In this document: one piece after another, positions 40,477-48,923 of the stretch
Layout of the letters: each line of letters opens with the position of its first letter
Position numbering within the stretch: the stretch's first letter is position 1
NCBI RefSeq assembly: GCF_024267675.1
Contig: NZ_JALDYX010000018.1
Coordinates: 31,462-95,461 of the forward strand
Direction of reading: 5' to 3'
DNA length: 64,000 nt
Source of the DNA: Marinobacterium sedimentorum
GTDB taxonomy: Bacteria; Pseudomonadota; Gammaproteobacteria; Pseudomonadales; Balneatricaceae
Notes under the pieces: generated by a model
The model's input: the letters and a program-made list of their open reading frames with translations, nothing else
Databases searched by the model: none
What the model was told of the DNA's origin: nothing
Translations under genes and position numbers: made by a program

Positions 40477-42707
40477 TATCTGACACCGTCCCACTCAAAA
40501 ATAAGTGTCGCCAGCGGCGGCACCGTGATGAGCACGGAGTAGGGCTGTCCATTGCAGGGTTCGGACTCGGCCTCAAGCCCCCCCCAGTTGCCGACATTGC
40601 TGCCGCCATAACCCTCGCTGTCGGTATTCAGGCGCTCAGAATAGTGCCCTGGGTGAGGTACGCCCACACGATAGTCACTGCGTACTTCAGGTGTCAGATT
40701 GGCCACCACCAGCGCAACAGACTCGCCTCGAGTGCCCTTGCGTAACCAGGCGTACACGGATTGCTGATAATTATCAGACTGAATCCATTCAAATCCAGCG
40801 CCATCGCAATCCAGCTCGTGCAATGCCGGAATCTCTTTGTAGACGCGGTTGAGATCCCTTACCAGCGCTTTTACACCGTAATGGCTGCCGTGCTCCAGCA
40901 AGTGCCACTCCAGACTTTGATCATGGTTCCACTCACGGCGCTGAGCGAATTCCCCGCCCATGAACAGCAGTTTCTTCCCGGGATGTCCCCACATGAAACC
41001 GAAATAGGCACGAAGATTGGCGAATTTTTGCCAGTCATCGCCGGGCATTTGCTCAATAAGAGAACCCTTGCCATGAACCACTTCATCGTGGCTAAGCGGC
41101 AGAACAAACTTTTCACTGAACGCATAAACGAGACCAAAGGTCATCTGGTCATGGTGGTGCTGGCGGTAAACCGGGTCTCGTCCCATATAAGCCAGAGTAT
41201 CGTTCATCCAGCCCATATTCCATTTATAGTCAAAGCCCAGCCCACCCTGCTCGACGGGCTGAGAAACCCCAGGCCAGGCGGTTGATTCTTCGGCAATCAT
41301 CACCGCGCCGGGATAGTTGCTTTTGACCCGGCTGTTAACGGATTTCAAGAAGTCGATGGCTTCCAGATTTTCCCTGCCACCGTGTACATTGGGTATCCAT
41401 TCACCTTCCTTGCGGCTGTAATCCAGGTAAAGCATGGATGCCACTGCATCCACTCGCAGCCCGTCAATATGAAACTCATCCAGCCAATAGAGAGCGTTGC
41501 TCAACAGAAAGCTGATAACTTCGGCGCGGCCATAGTTATAAATCAGGGTATTCCAGTCCGGGTGAAAGCCCTTGCGCACGTCTTCGTGTTCATAAAGACA
41601 GCTGCCATCCAGCTTGCCCAGTCCGTGAGCATCGGTAGGGAAATGCCCGGGTACCCAGTCCACCAGCACGCCGATATTGTGCTGGTGACAGCGATCAATC
41701 AGGTAGCGCAGTTCATCGGGCGTACCGAAACGGATGCTCGGCGCAAACATCCCGATGGGCTGATACCCCCAGGACCCATCAAACGGATACTCACTGATGG
41801 GCATCAGCTGCAGGTGCGTAAAGCCCATTTCCACGACATAGGGGATCAGTTCATCAGCCATTTCCCGATAACTGAGATAGCGGTTGCCGTCCTCGTGTTT
41901 GCGCCGCCAGGAGCCCGCGTGCACTTCATACACGGCGATGGGCTTGTCAGGCTTTTGCAGCGACTCACGCTCATCCAGCCACTGCTGATCTGCCCAGGTG
42001 TAGCTGGACTCGTACACCACACGGGAAGCTGTTTCCGGGGGATGCTGCATGGATCTGGCATAAGGATCCGATTTCAGTGGCAACAGATTGCCCTGCTCAT
42101 CGACAATTTCGTACTTGTAGTGGGCAAAATTCGCCACAGCCGGCACAAAAATTTCCCAGATGCCCGACGCCGGGTGTTTGCGCATCACGTGACGACGACC
42201 ATCCCAGTGGTTGAACTCACCGACCACCGACACCCGCTGCGCCGACGGCGCCCATAGCACAAACAGAACCCCGTCGATCCCGTCGATGGTGCGCTGCCGT
42301 GCACCCATCCACTGATAGGTACGTTCCTGGGTTCCCTCGCCAAACAGATAGACGTCATCAGCGCTCAGCGCCGACGAAAAACGATAGGGGTCTTCCACTT
42401 CCAGTTCGGCGTCCGCAAAGCGAGCTTTCAGGCGGTAGTCAAAGCGATTTTTGCGTCTGGGCATAACGGATTCAAACAACCCGTCCTCGCTTATCTGCAG
42501 CATTTTTGCGATCACGCGACCGTTCTTGCGGTCAACAACCGATACATCCAGTGCACCGGGCAAAAAGGCCCGCAGCACCAGGCCTTTCCCCGCCACATTA
42601 TCGTGAAGACCCAAAACGGAGAAAATATCCGTAAATTTACCACTTGTTATGGCGCTAATTTTCGACTCATCAAGAGTCGACTGGTCAGATAGATCAGTCT
42701 TACTCAC
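40476..42707 (-). CDS. glgB: 1,4-alpha-glucan branching enzyme
   Basis: A GH13 branching enzyme, 743 residues with two N-terminal beta domains (about 25-120 and 125-230, including the CBM48) and the catalytic barrel. DGLRVDAVASMLYLDYSR has the nucleophile, VMIAEESTAWPGVS the acid and PLSHDEVVHGKGS the third residue. I chose the GTG at 42707 (VSKTDLSD), preceded by CAGGAG at 8 bases; the frame extends to a TTG at 42746 without a good ribosome-binding site. It is coupled to glgX. The 731-base gap upstream probably holds its promoter. Confidence 0.93.
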   Translation of the reverse strand: MSKTDLSDQSTLDESKISAITSGKFTDIFSVLGLHDNVAGKGLVLRAFLPGALDVSVVDRKNGRVIAKMLQISEDGLFESVMPRRKNRFDYRLKARFADAELEVEDPYRFSSALSADDVYLFGEGTQERTYQWMGARQRTIDGIDGVLFVLWAPSAQRVSVVGEFNHWDGRRHVMRKHPASGIWEIFVPAVANFAHYKYEIVDEQGNLLPLKSDPYARSMQHPPETASRVVYESSYTWADQQWLDERESLQKPDKPIAVYEVHAGSWRRKHEDGNRYLSYREMADELIPYVVEMGFTHLQLMPISEYPFDGSWGYQPIGMFAPSIRFGTPDELRYLIDRCHQHNIGVLVDWVPGHFPTDAHGLGKLDGSCLYEHEDVRKGFHPDWNTLIYNYGRAEVISFLLSNALYWLDEFHIDGLRVDAVASMLYLDYSRKEGEWIPNVHGGRENLEAIDFLKSVNSRVKSNYPGAVMIAEESTAWPGVSQPVEQGGLGFDYKWNMGWMNDTLAYMGRDPVYRQHHHDQMTFGLVYAFSEKFVLPLSHDEVVHGKGSLIEQMPGDDWQKFANLRAYFGFMWGHPGKKLLFMGGEFAQRREWNHDQSLEWHLLEHGSHYGVKALVRDLNRVYKEIPALHELDCDGAGFEWIQSDNYQQSVYAWLRKGTRGESVALVVANLTPEVRSDYRVGVPHPGHYSERLNTDSEGYGGSNVGNWGGLEAESEPCNGQPYSVLITVPPLATLIFEWDGVR

Positions 42708-43438
42708 GGAAAAGCTCCTGATTTCGCAGCTTTGGATGCATGGCAATACTCATCGCAAATCCACGTTATATAGAGACGGAAGTCTGAAACGTTTCTGCCC
42801 GGGGAAAGAACGTATTTGCAGGCGATCGCACCATGTTTTGGCACAATATTCCCACTTACGGCCTCTGGGGCCCGAAATGTCCGCTAACCATAGCCTAATA
42901 AAAATATGCTGGCGGCTATTCCTGCCCGGCCAGGGCTCAGAAATGCATGCGCATACCCCTGCAACAGGATCCGACAATCGGCCGACGCCCCTCCCCCAGA
43001 GCATGACGACGGCCGAAATGTCAGAAGCCTAACCTCTTCTACTGGCAACCTGCTTACGTGCCTGCTTGCCAATACGTACGCTAATAAGTGGTAAATTAAC
43101 CTAAATAACGTCATTTGTACAAAAAAACATCAGCTTAAATTTGCTTAAGATAACGTCCAGAAATTGCTGGGACTTCGGGCACCGACAGAGCCATTACGAA
43201 AAATGGCAGATGGAAAACAAAAATTCTAATTACTTCAGTAAGATAGCGGATTTTTTTCAGTGACGACCCTGTATCAGGGTCATCGCTGAACAGGTGGCAA
43301 GTAAAATCTGCTGAGCAAATTAGGTTGTCGCTTTTTCAGGGGCTTCCCGGCAGGCTTTTCATGCCGCACGTCAGAACGGCGCTGACACGGCAGTTCCAGT
43401 GCCGGCGGGCCATCGCAGGCATAGCCCGGCTATCCCGA
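42708..43438 (-). promoter_or_regulatory. Long leader/promoter region between malQ and glgB
   Basis: No convincing gene in 731 bases; two short minus-strand frames (42750-43004, 42884-43114) have no recognisable features. The middle (about 43075-43260) is AT-rich and suits a promoter. A hairpin GACCCTG-TAT-CAGGGTC lies at 43265-43281 and extends to ten pairs with one G-U on the minus strand, but no T-tract follows, so it is not a clear terminator. Confidence 0.5.
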
Positions 43439-45610
43439 TCAGGCGGGCCCTGACCGCCGGACGCCAGCGATGCGTCGCGCCAGATCCGCGTTGTCAGCAA
43501 TGTCGAAAAAGCCTTCCACGGGCTGCTCCAGTTTACGCTGCCAGTTCCTGTATTCATCACAGGTCCCGGGAATATTGACGGCAGACTCCATCCCCTGCCA
43601 GTCTTCGAGCTGAGACATCACGATAGCTGCCCGGGACGATGCGAGATAGAGATGAATTGCATCGACGATCTCCCGTGTGAGATCCGGTATCTCATGTGCG
43701 ATAAGCCGGTCGCGTATAAAGCCTGTTTGATAGAGCGCATCAAGCACAAGCTGTTTGTGTTGCGCCCTGTCCTGACACAGTTTGTCTATTACCTCGGCAC
43801 CGACAATCACATTCAGGTCGCGCCTCAGTTCGATATCCGACAGCGACCACCAGCTGGCCAGCGGGGCAACATCATGTGTATTTATGGTAGCGACAGCCAT
43901 TTCCGGGTAGCTTTCCGGCAGTGCAATCTGGTCATCACTCCTCTCAAAGTAGAGCACACGGTAACAATACATGGCATTTGCCAGCATCACGGCCGGCAAC
44001 GCCTCGGGAACGGTACCCAAATCCTCACCGATAACCAGACAGTGGTTACGCTGGCTTTCCAGCGCCAGCAAACCAATCAGTTCATTCAGGTCATAATGGA
44101 CATAGGCGCCATTCTTGGCCGTTTTCCCCTTTGGAACCCACCACAGCCTCGACAAGGCGACACAGTGATCGAATCGGACTGCACCGGCATGACGCATATT
44201 GGCCCGAATGTTTTTCACAAAAAGATCATAGCCGCTGGCCCTTAACTCGAGCGGCCGGAACGGCGGAAAACCCCAATTCTGACCTTCAGGTGCCAACTCA
44301 TCCGATGGTGCTCCCACCGTGGCATCGAAACAAAACAACGCCTGATTTGACCAGGCTTCGGAACCCGCAGGATCAACACCGACCGCAAGGTCAAGATAGA
44401 GCCCGACCTCCATTGAGCAATCCTCAGCGGTACGCTGCACAGCCTTTAACTGCTCAGTCGCACACCACTGCAAATACTGGTAATACTCAATTCTGTCCTG
44501 ATGACTGGCCACAAATTGCTGTACAGCGTCTGACTGTGGGTTTCTGAATGCCTGTGGCCACACAGGCCATCCCCACAATTCAGTACTCTGAGCGAAAAAA
44601 TATTCATGCAGGGCATCGTAGGTAGCATGCAACCGCAGCGCGTCACCCTGCTCATTGAGATAATCCTGGTACATCTGATCACGTGATGTGCCACGTTTGA
44701 GGTCCGTCTTTTTAAACTCGTTAAAAAGTAACTCAAAGAATACGTTCTTGCCCTGCGCCACCCTGGCGTAATCCACATGATCTGTTTCGCGCATCATGCG
44801 CAAATTATTCTGAAACTCTTCGGATGAAAATAGCGCTGTGGCCGCCTCACAAGCCGAGAATTCAGGTACAAGCTGCGGATCTATATACAAGATATTCAAG
44901 AATGCCCGGTTGGATGGGCTATACGGAGAAAATGCCAAAGGGTTGGCTGGAAACAGCGCATGCAGAGGGCTAACACCAATGATATCGACGCCAACAGCCG
45001 CAGACTCCTGCACCAGCCGTTTAAGATCCGAGAAATCGCCGATTCCCCAATTGCGCGCAGAGCGAACCGAATAGAGCTGGACCGACAGCCCGAATATTTG
45101 CTTGCCACTGCACAATGCCGTCGGACGAAAGCACGCCTCTGGCGCCAAAATAAGCGCCATCTCGGCTCGAGACTGGCCATCTCCGTCACAGAGCTGCAGC
45201 CGATGATAGCCTTCGGGGAATGTCTGTTGCAGCATCACCGGTCGAGTGAGCGATCCCGCTTGCCACGGGACATCAGACTCGACAAGTGCCCCGTTGAACC
45301 TCTCGCCCTGTTCCGTTGTAACCCGCCATTCCCAGTTAGCATCAATCTCGACATGGGAAAGATTGACACTAAAACTGACCGGCTGATTACTGCGAATAAT
45401 GCAGACCGGAGGTAAAATTTCATTCTGCGACGCCTGATAATCTTTCGATGATTCCAGCGTCGTTTCATTCTGAGCAAGCTCAGGACGAATGGACCCCAGC
45501 ACATCCTGCTGATCCAGCTCGGATACCTGGACATACTGGTTGCCAAATCCTGCATATCCGCTGCCGATACCATAGAATCGTGTCAACTTGCTCAATTCGC
45601 TAACGGACAT
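43439..45610 (-). CDS. malQ: 4-alpha-glucanotransferase (amylomaltase)
   Basis: A GH77 glucanotransferase of 723 residues that rearranges maltodextrins. An N-terminal beta-rich domain of about 140 residues precedes the barrel, the longer form of bacterial MalQ. Visible are GIGDFSDLKRLV, the nucleophile in AVRFDHCVALSRLWWVP, the acid in VIGEDLGTVPE and TINTHDVAPLASWW. It is first in the minus-strand glycogen cluster and probably processes the oligosaccharides released by GlgX. Confidence 0.93.
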   Translation of the reverse strand: MSVSELSKLTRFYGIGSGYAGFGNQYVQVSELDQQDVLGSIRPELAQNETTLESSKDYQASQNEILPPVCIIRSNQPVSFSVNLSHVEIDANWEWRVTTEQGERFNGALVESDVPWQAGSLTRPVMLQQTFPEGYHRLQLCDGDGQSRAEMALILAPEACFRPTALCSGKQIFGLSVQLYSVRSARNWGIGDFSDLKRLVQESAAVGVDIIGVSPLHALFPANPLAFSPYSPSNRAFLNILYIDPQLVPEFSACEAATALFSSEEFQNNLRMMRETDHVDYARVAQGKNVFFELLFNEFKKTDLKRGTSRDQMYQDYLNEQGDALRLHATYDALHEYFFAQSTELWGWPVWPQAFRNPQSDAVQQFVASHQDRIEYYQYLQWCATEQLKAVQRTAEDCSMEVGLYLDLAVGVDPAGSEAWSNQALFCFDATVGAPSDELAPEGQNWGFPPFRPLELRASGYDLFVKNIRANMRHAGAVRFDHCVALSRLWWVPKGKTAKNGAYVHYDLNELIGLLALESQRNHCLVIGEDLGTVPEALPAVMLANAMYCYRVLYFERSDDQIALPESYPEMAVATINTHDVAPLASWWSLSDIELRRDLNVIVGAEVIDKLCQDRAQHKQLVLDALYQTGFIRDRLIAHEIPDLTREIVDAIHLYLASSRAAIVMSQLEDWQGMESAVNIPGTCDEYRNWQRKLEQPVEGFFDIADNADLARRIAGVRRSGPA

Positions 45611-45807
45611 TTGGCTTCTCGTAAAGTGCTGAATGAGGACGACAGATCACTGAATATAGCCACAGCTCGACAAGATTTTCACCCGTTTTATTTCGCCATG
45701 ACAACGCCTGGGGAAGCGGCGCGTAGATCCCGGTTGGCCCCGCGGCCCCGAAAGCCTGCAGGTGCCAGGCGCAGTCTGCTGCGCAGAATTATTGCATGAG
45801 ACTATTA

Positions 45808-46222
45808 ACCTGGCTGGCAAATAGGTTCCCTCCCTATTTGCCAGTCACCCCACAAAAACAGGCGCAAGTGCGTGGACGTGCTGGTTTTTGTGGGGTTCGC
45901 ATTGGCCTGCGGCCAATGATGAAGCATCCCTGTTTCATGTATTTACCTGGCTGGCAAATAGGTTCCCTCCCTCTTTGCCCGTTATGTACAGGAAGTACGG
46001 TCCCTTAACTTTTGCTCCTGCAAAGTAAGGATTTCCGCCATCCTTGGCGGTCATGCCGCACACGCATGGATGCGTATGTGCGGTCACCCCACAACTCTTC
46101 ACTCTAAAAGAATGAGCGCAAGTACGTGGACGTGCTGGATTCTCTCGGGTGAAGACATGGGGTTCGCATTGGGCCATCTGTTCAACAGAAGGTCCAATGA
46201 TGAAGCATCCTGCTTCATGCCT
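45808..46222. repeat. Tandem pair of a hairpin-rich repeat element
   Basis: A 35-base segment (45808-45842; ACCTGGCTGGCAAATAGG...) recurs at 45945-45979 with one mismatch. The first copy folds into a perfect 12-bp stem (45814-45825 with 45833-45844). After each comes the same series of parts: an ACCCCACA arm, GCGCAAGT(G/A)CGTGGACGTG, a TGGGGTTCGCATTGG arm, a CCAATGATGAAGCATC segment and a closing TTCATG, with changed loops. In the first unit ACCCCACAAAAAC and GTTTTTGTGGGGT are fully complementary. The second unit also carries an inserted stretch with more hairpins (45990-46085). I see no transposase and cannot name the family. Confidence 0.75.
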
Positions 46223-46384
46223 AATAATACGACACCGGTACCCTGGGATTTTCACCAGGCCAGCCGGGCAGGTCTGCAGCTACGAATGTCGTAACCATAG
46301 GAGTTCAGCCAGAACCTGGGCGGGGCAGCGGGTACAGCAATACCGAGGTAAGGGAATGGGCAATTACCCATGAGTCAGCGGTCG

Positions 46385-46684
46385 TCAGGCAAACGCAGCA
46401 GCGCGCTCTGTCAGGCACTCATCGGCGCCCATCTCGAATTCCCGGCAGATCAGTGGCCGGTTCTCATAGATAGTGCAGAGCATGGTGTTGCGATCCACCG
46501 CCAGGCACCAGCCGTCATCGCCCTGCGCCATGGTTTCCCCGCCCCAGTCGTCATATTCGATAAAACGCTCGGGCACGCCGGTATCGGTCAGCAACATGAC
46601 CGTCAGACGACAGCAGCGGGCCGCGCAGCTGGCGCAGGTCACCTCGCCAGTGGGTTCAGGCAGCAGGGTTACAGCAATGCTCAT
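46385..46684 (-). CDS. YkgJ-family cysteine-cluster protein
   Basis: A 99-residue protein with CASCAARCC near the N-terminus, then CTIYENRPLICREFE and a final cysteine (GADEC), the YkgJ/Fe-S-binding-like pattern CxxCxxxCC...YxxRPxxCRxFxxG. It probably binds zinc or an Fe-S cluster. Function is unknown. ATG start at 46684. Confidence 0.82.
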   Translation of the reverse strand: MSIAVTLLPEPTGEVTCASCAARCCRLTVMLLTDTGVPERFIEYDDWGGETMAQGDDGWCLAVDRNTMLCTIYENRPLICREFEMGADECLTERAAAFA

Positions 46685-46803
46685 AAGTCACGCTACAGAT
46701 TTTGTGGGCGCCAAGCATAGCGCGATCAGGCAGCGGGTTACAGAACAGCTGCCCGATCATTATCCTGGATTAGACCGGAACCCAGATGCCAGGCCAGATG
46801 TTG

Positions 46804-47766
46804 TTAGCGCTTGCGGCCTTTCTTCTGCTCGTACAGCAGCTCATCCGCCCGAGCCAACAGGGCTTCAATATCGCTGCTATCGTCGCTTTTTCGGATGGCG
46901 TAGCCTGCGCTGTATTTCAGGTCATAGCCCCTGGCCGCTTCTGTGTTGTAATGATCCACCGCCCGCTGAAAGCTCTCAAGTACCTGCTGGACGTACTCCT
47001 CTCCGGTACCGGTCAACAGCGCCACGAACTCATCCCCTCCCATGCGGGCAAAGACATCGGAGTCGCGGAAATTGTCCCGCAGCAGATTGGCAAATGCGAT
47101 CAGCGCGATATCACCCTCAGCATGGCCAAAGGTATCGTTGATGGGCTTGAAATCGTCCAGATCAAAAAACACCAGCGTCGCCGACTGCCCATGGCGCCGG
47201 CACATGGCCAATGCATGCGTGGCCAGCGAGATAAAACCACGGCGATTGGAAATGGCCGTCAGTTCGTCCAGTGTCGCCAGCTGCAGAGCAGCAATCTCCT
47301 GCTCAGCCATGACCGCCAGATCCCGCAGCAACTGCTTGTCTTCGTCATCCATCTCGCGCGGCTTGTCATCGATCAGGCACAGGGTGCCCATCTTGTGGCC
47401 GCTGCCAACCCGCAGCGGACAGCCAGCATAGAAACGAATGTTTGGAGCCGCTGTTACCAGCGGATTGTCCTGGAAGCGTTCATCCTCAATGGCGTTGGGT
47501 ATTAAAAACAGACCATCACCCAGAATGGCATGGCCGCAGAAGGAAATGTCTCGAGGGGTCTCGGTTGCATCGAGCCCCTGGGCCGACTTGAACCACTGCC
47601 GGTCGCTGTCGACGATACTGACCAGCGAGATAGGCACACCAAACATGCGTTTGGCCATGCGAGTGAGGCGATCAAAGCGTTCTTCAGGGGCAGAATCAAG
47701 GATTTTGAGCGCCCGCAGGGTTTCAAGGCGCTGCGCTTCATCGGGTGGAATCTGGGGTATTATCAT
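46804..47766 (-). CDS. GAF-domain diguanylate cyclase
   Basis: A 320-residue soluble cyclase that makes cyclic-di-GMP from GTP. A GAF domain (about residues 25-155; FDRLTRMAKRMFGVPISLVSIVD) precedes a GGDEF domain (about 160-318). The active-site GGDEF is intact at about residues 243-247, and RDSD five residues before it is a canonical inhibitory I-site. I chose the ATG at 47766; an in-frame TTG lies at 47805. The signal sensed by the GAF domain is unknown. Confidence 0.92.
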   Translation of the reverse strand: MIIPQIPPDEAQRLETLRALKILDSAPEERFDRLTRMAKRMFGVPISLVSIVDSDRQWFKSAQGLDATETPRDISFCGHAILGDGLFLIPNAIEDERFQDNPLVTAAPNIRFYAGCPLRVGSGHKMGTLCLIDDKPREMDDEDKQLLRDLAVMAEQEIAALQLATLDELTAISNRRGFISLATHALAMCRRHGQSATLVFFDLDDFKPINDTFGHAEGDIALIAFANLLRDNFRDSDVFARMGGDEFVALLTGTGEEYVQQVLESFQRAVDHYNTEAARGYDLKYSAGYAIRKSDDSSDIEALLARADELLYEQKKGRKR

Positions 47767-48094
47767 CTCGTAAAGTCCATTTATCCAAGGAGTGATGCAA
47801 TTCAAAATAGCACAGGCAGAAGAATCTTCTTAACCCTAATAGCTATTAAAAATATCATTATAAAACAGCACATTAAAGAAAATAAAAACCTAAAAAATCG
47901 GTAAATATTAACTCAGTTAATCAGCAAACCTGGAAGCACCTATATAAAGTTGCACATAAAAACTCGATTAACTTATCTGAAACAGAATCATACCCAGGCG
48001 TTCATGGCTTATGCTGATAAAAGCCTCAAAAGCACCAGAGAAATAACCCGCTGCACGCGGAGGCTATCAGCAGCCGGCCGCCTGCCGGGCAGCC
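47767..48094. other. AT-rich intergenic stretch
   Basis: About 330 bases, strongly AT-rich from 47815 to 47960, without a supported gene. It probably contains the promoter of the cyclase gene and the 3' end of the antitoxin-like gene. No clear terminator hairpin seen. Confidence 0.4.
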
Positions 48095-48304
48095 TCAGGG
48101 TGCATCGCCCTGTTCCAGCTGATGCACCAGATCCATGATCTGCTCCACGGTTGGGCCTGAATTCAGCACTTCCTGCGGGGTCATGCCTTCCAGCCCCATA
48201 TGCGGGCTGTTGATCCATTCTTCCGCCGCTGTCCTGCTGCCAAAGTAGCCAATAGCTGCATCCAGCAATCGTTGTCGCGCATCGTCCTGCACCATTACTG
48301 TCAC
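48095..48304 (-). CDS. MbcA/ParS/Xre antitoxin toxin-binding domain protein (DUF2384-like)
   Basis: A 69-residue protein (GTG at 48304; an ATG three codons on would give 66). GSRTAAEEWINSPHMGLEG followed by MTPQEVLNSGPTVEQIMDLV is the pattern of the C-terminal toxin-binding domain of Xre/MbcA/ParS antitoxins: the mid-protein Trp, the L-G-G/M-P motif and a C-terminal helix. The N-terminal DNA-binding half of such antitoxins is missing, and no RES-type toxin lies beside it. It may be a stand-alone domain or a remnant. Confidence 0.65.
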   Translation of the reverse strand: MTVMVQDDARQRLLDAAIGYFGSRTAAEEWINSPHMGLEGMTPQEVLNSGPTVEQIMDLVHQLEQGDAP

Positions 48305-48923
48305 CCCGCCGCCCAGTTCGCTATAACCTCATGGCCTGCAGTATAGAAGAACAGCGCGGGTTTCCCCCGCGCCTGAGCACTTGCCTTAGCGGCTAATGAG
48401 TTCGCGCCACCGCATCAGCGCAATACCACCTGAGCCCTGCGCATCAAACAGACCAACCACAGGGCACCGACACCCACCGGTGCGCGACTGTATTCGCCGG
48501 GCCTGCCCACAGTCTTGCTCCTGTTCATCTGTGGACAACCGGTTTTTCCACAAGGGTTTTATTTCCCCGCTGCACTTGACATCGACGCCGGACGAACAAG
48601 TTTCAGCTTATCCTGCACAGCCCCCAAAACGCTGCAACCACGGCGTTTGCGCCGATCAATTAATACCCGCACACCGCCAGAAGGCATGACCACCGGGCCA
48701 GGGACAGCTACCCAGATGTTATCCACAATATTACACACAGCTTTCGGGGATAAGACACGAAACAAGATTAGGCCCGCACGCAAAATTGCAACGCTATCGA
48801 CTTTTTCAGGCCCGATTGCCGCAGCTGTCGACCCGGAACTTTGCTACAGTGCAGCCGGGCCAAACGCCTGTGTAACGAGCATTTGAAACCCAGTGTCAGC
48901 CATGATCCCCAGAGGGTCTGTTC
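48305..48923. promoter_or_regulatory. Intergenic region with DnaA-box-like sites
   Basis: No supported gene in about 620 bases. Three 9-mers resemble DnaA boxes: TTATCCACA (48719-48727, exact consensus), TTTTCCACA (48544-48552) and TGTGGACAA (48530-48538, complement TTGTCCACA). No AT-rich unwinding element, dnaA or dnaN is near, so this is at most a DnaA-binding cluster. The end should hold the promoter of the transglycosylase gene. Confidence 0.4.

Noticed and set aside
43265..43281. Hairpin as intrinsic terminator of malQ
   Set aside because: On the minus strand it is followed by A residues rather than T.
45808..46222. CRISPR-like repeat
   Set aside because: Only two units, different lengths between repeats and self-complementary segments spread over each unit; no cas genes.
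45935..46255. 106-codon minus-strand frame across the repeat
   Set aside because: It runs through hairpin arms of the structured repeat and is not kept in the first unit, which has a stop.
48530..48727. Chromosomal replication origin
   Set aside because: DnaA-like boxes only; no AT-rich unwinding region and no dnaA, dnaN, gidA or parAB nearby.
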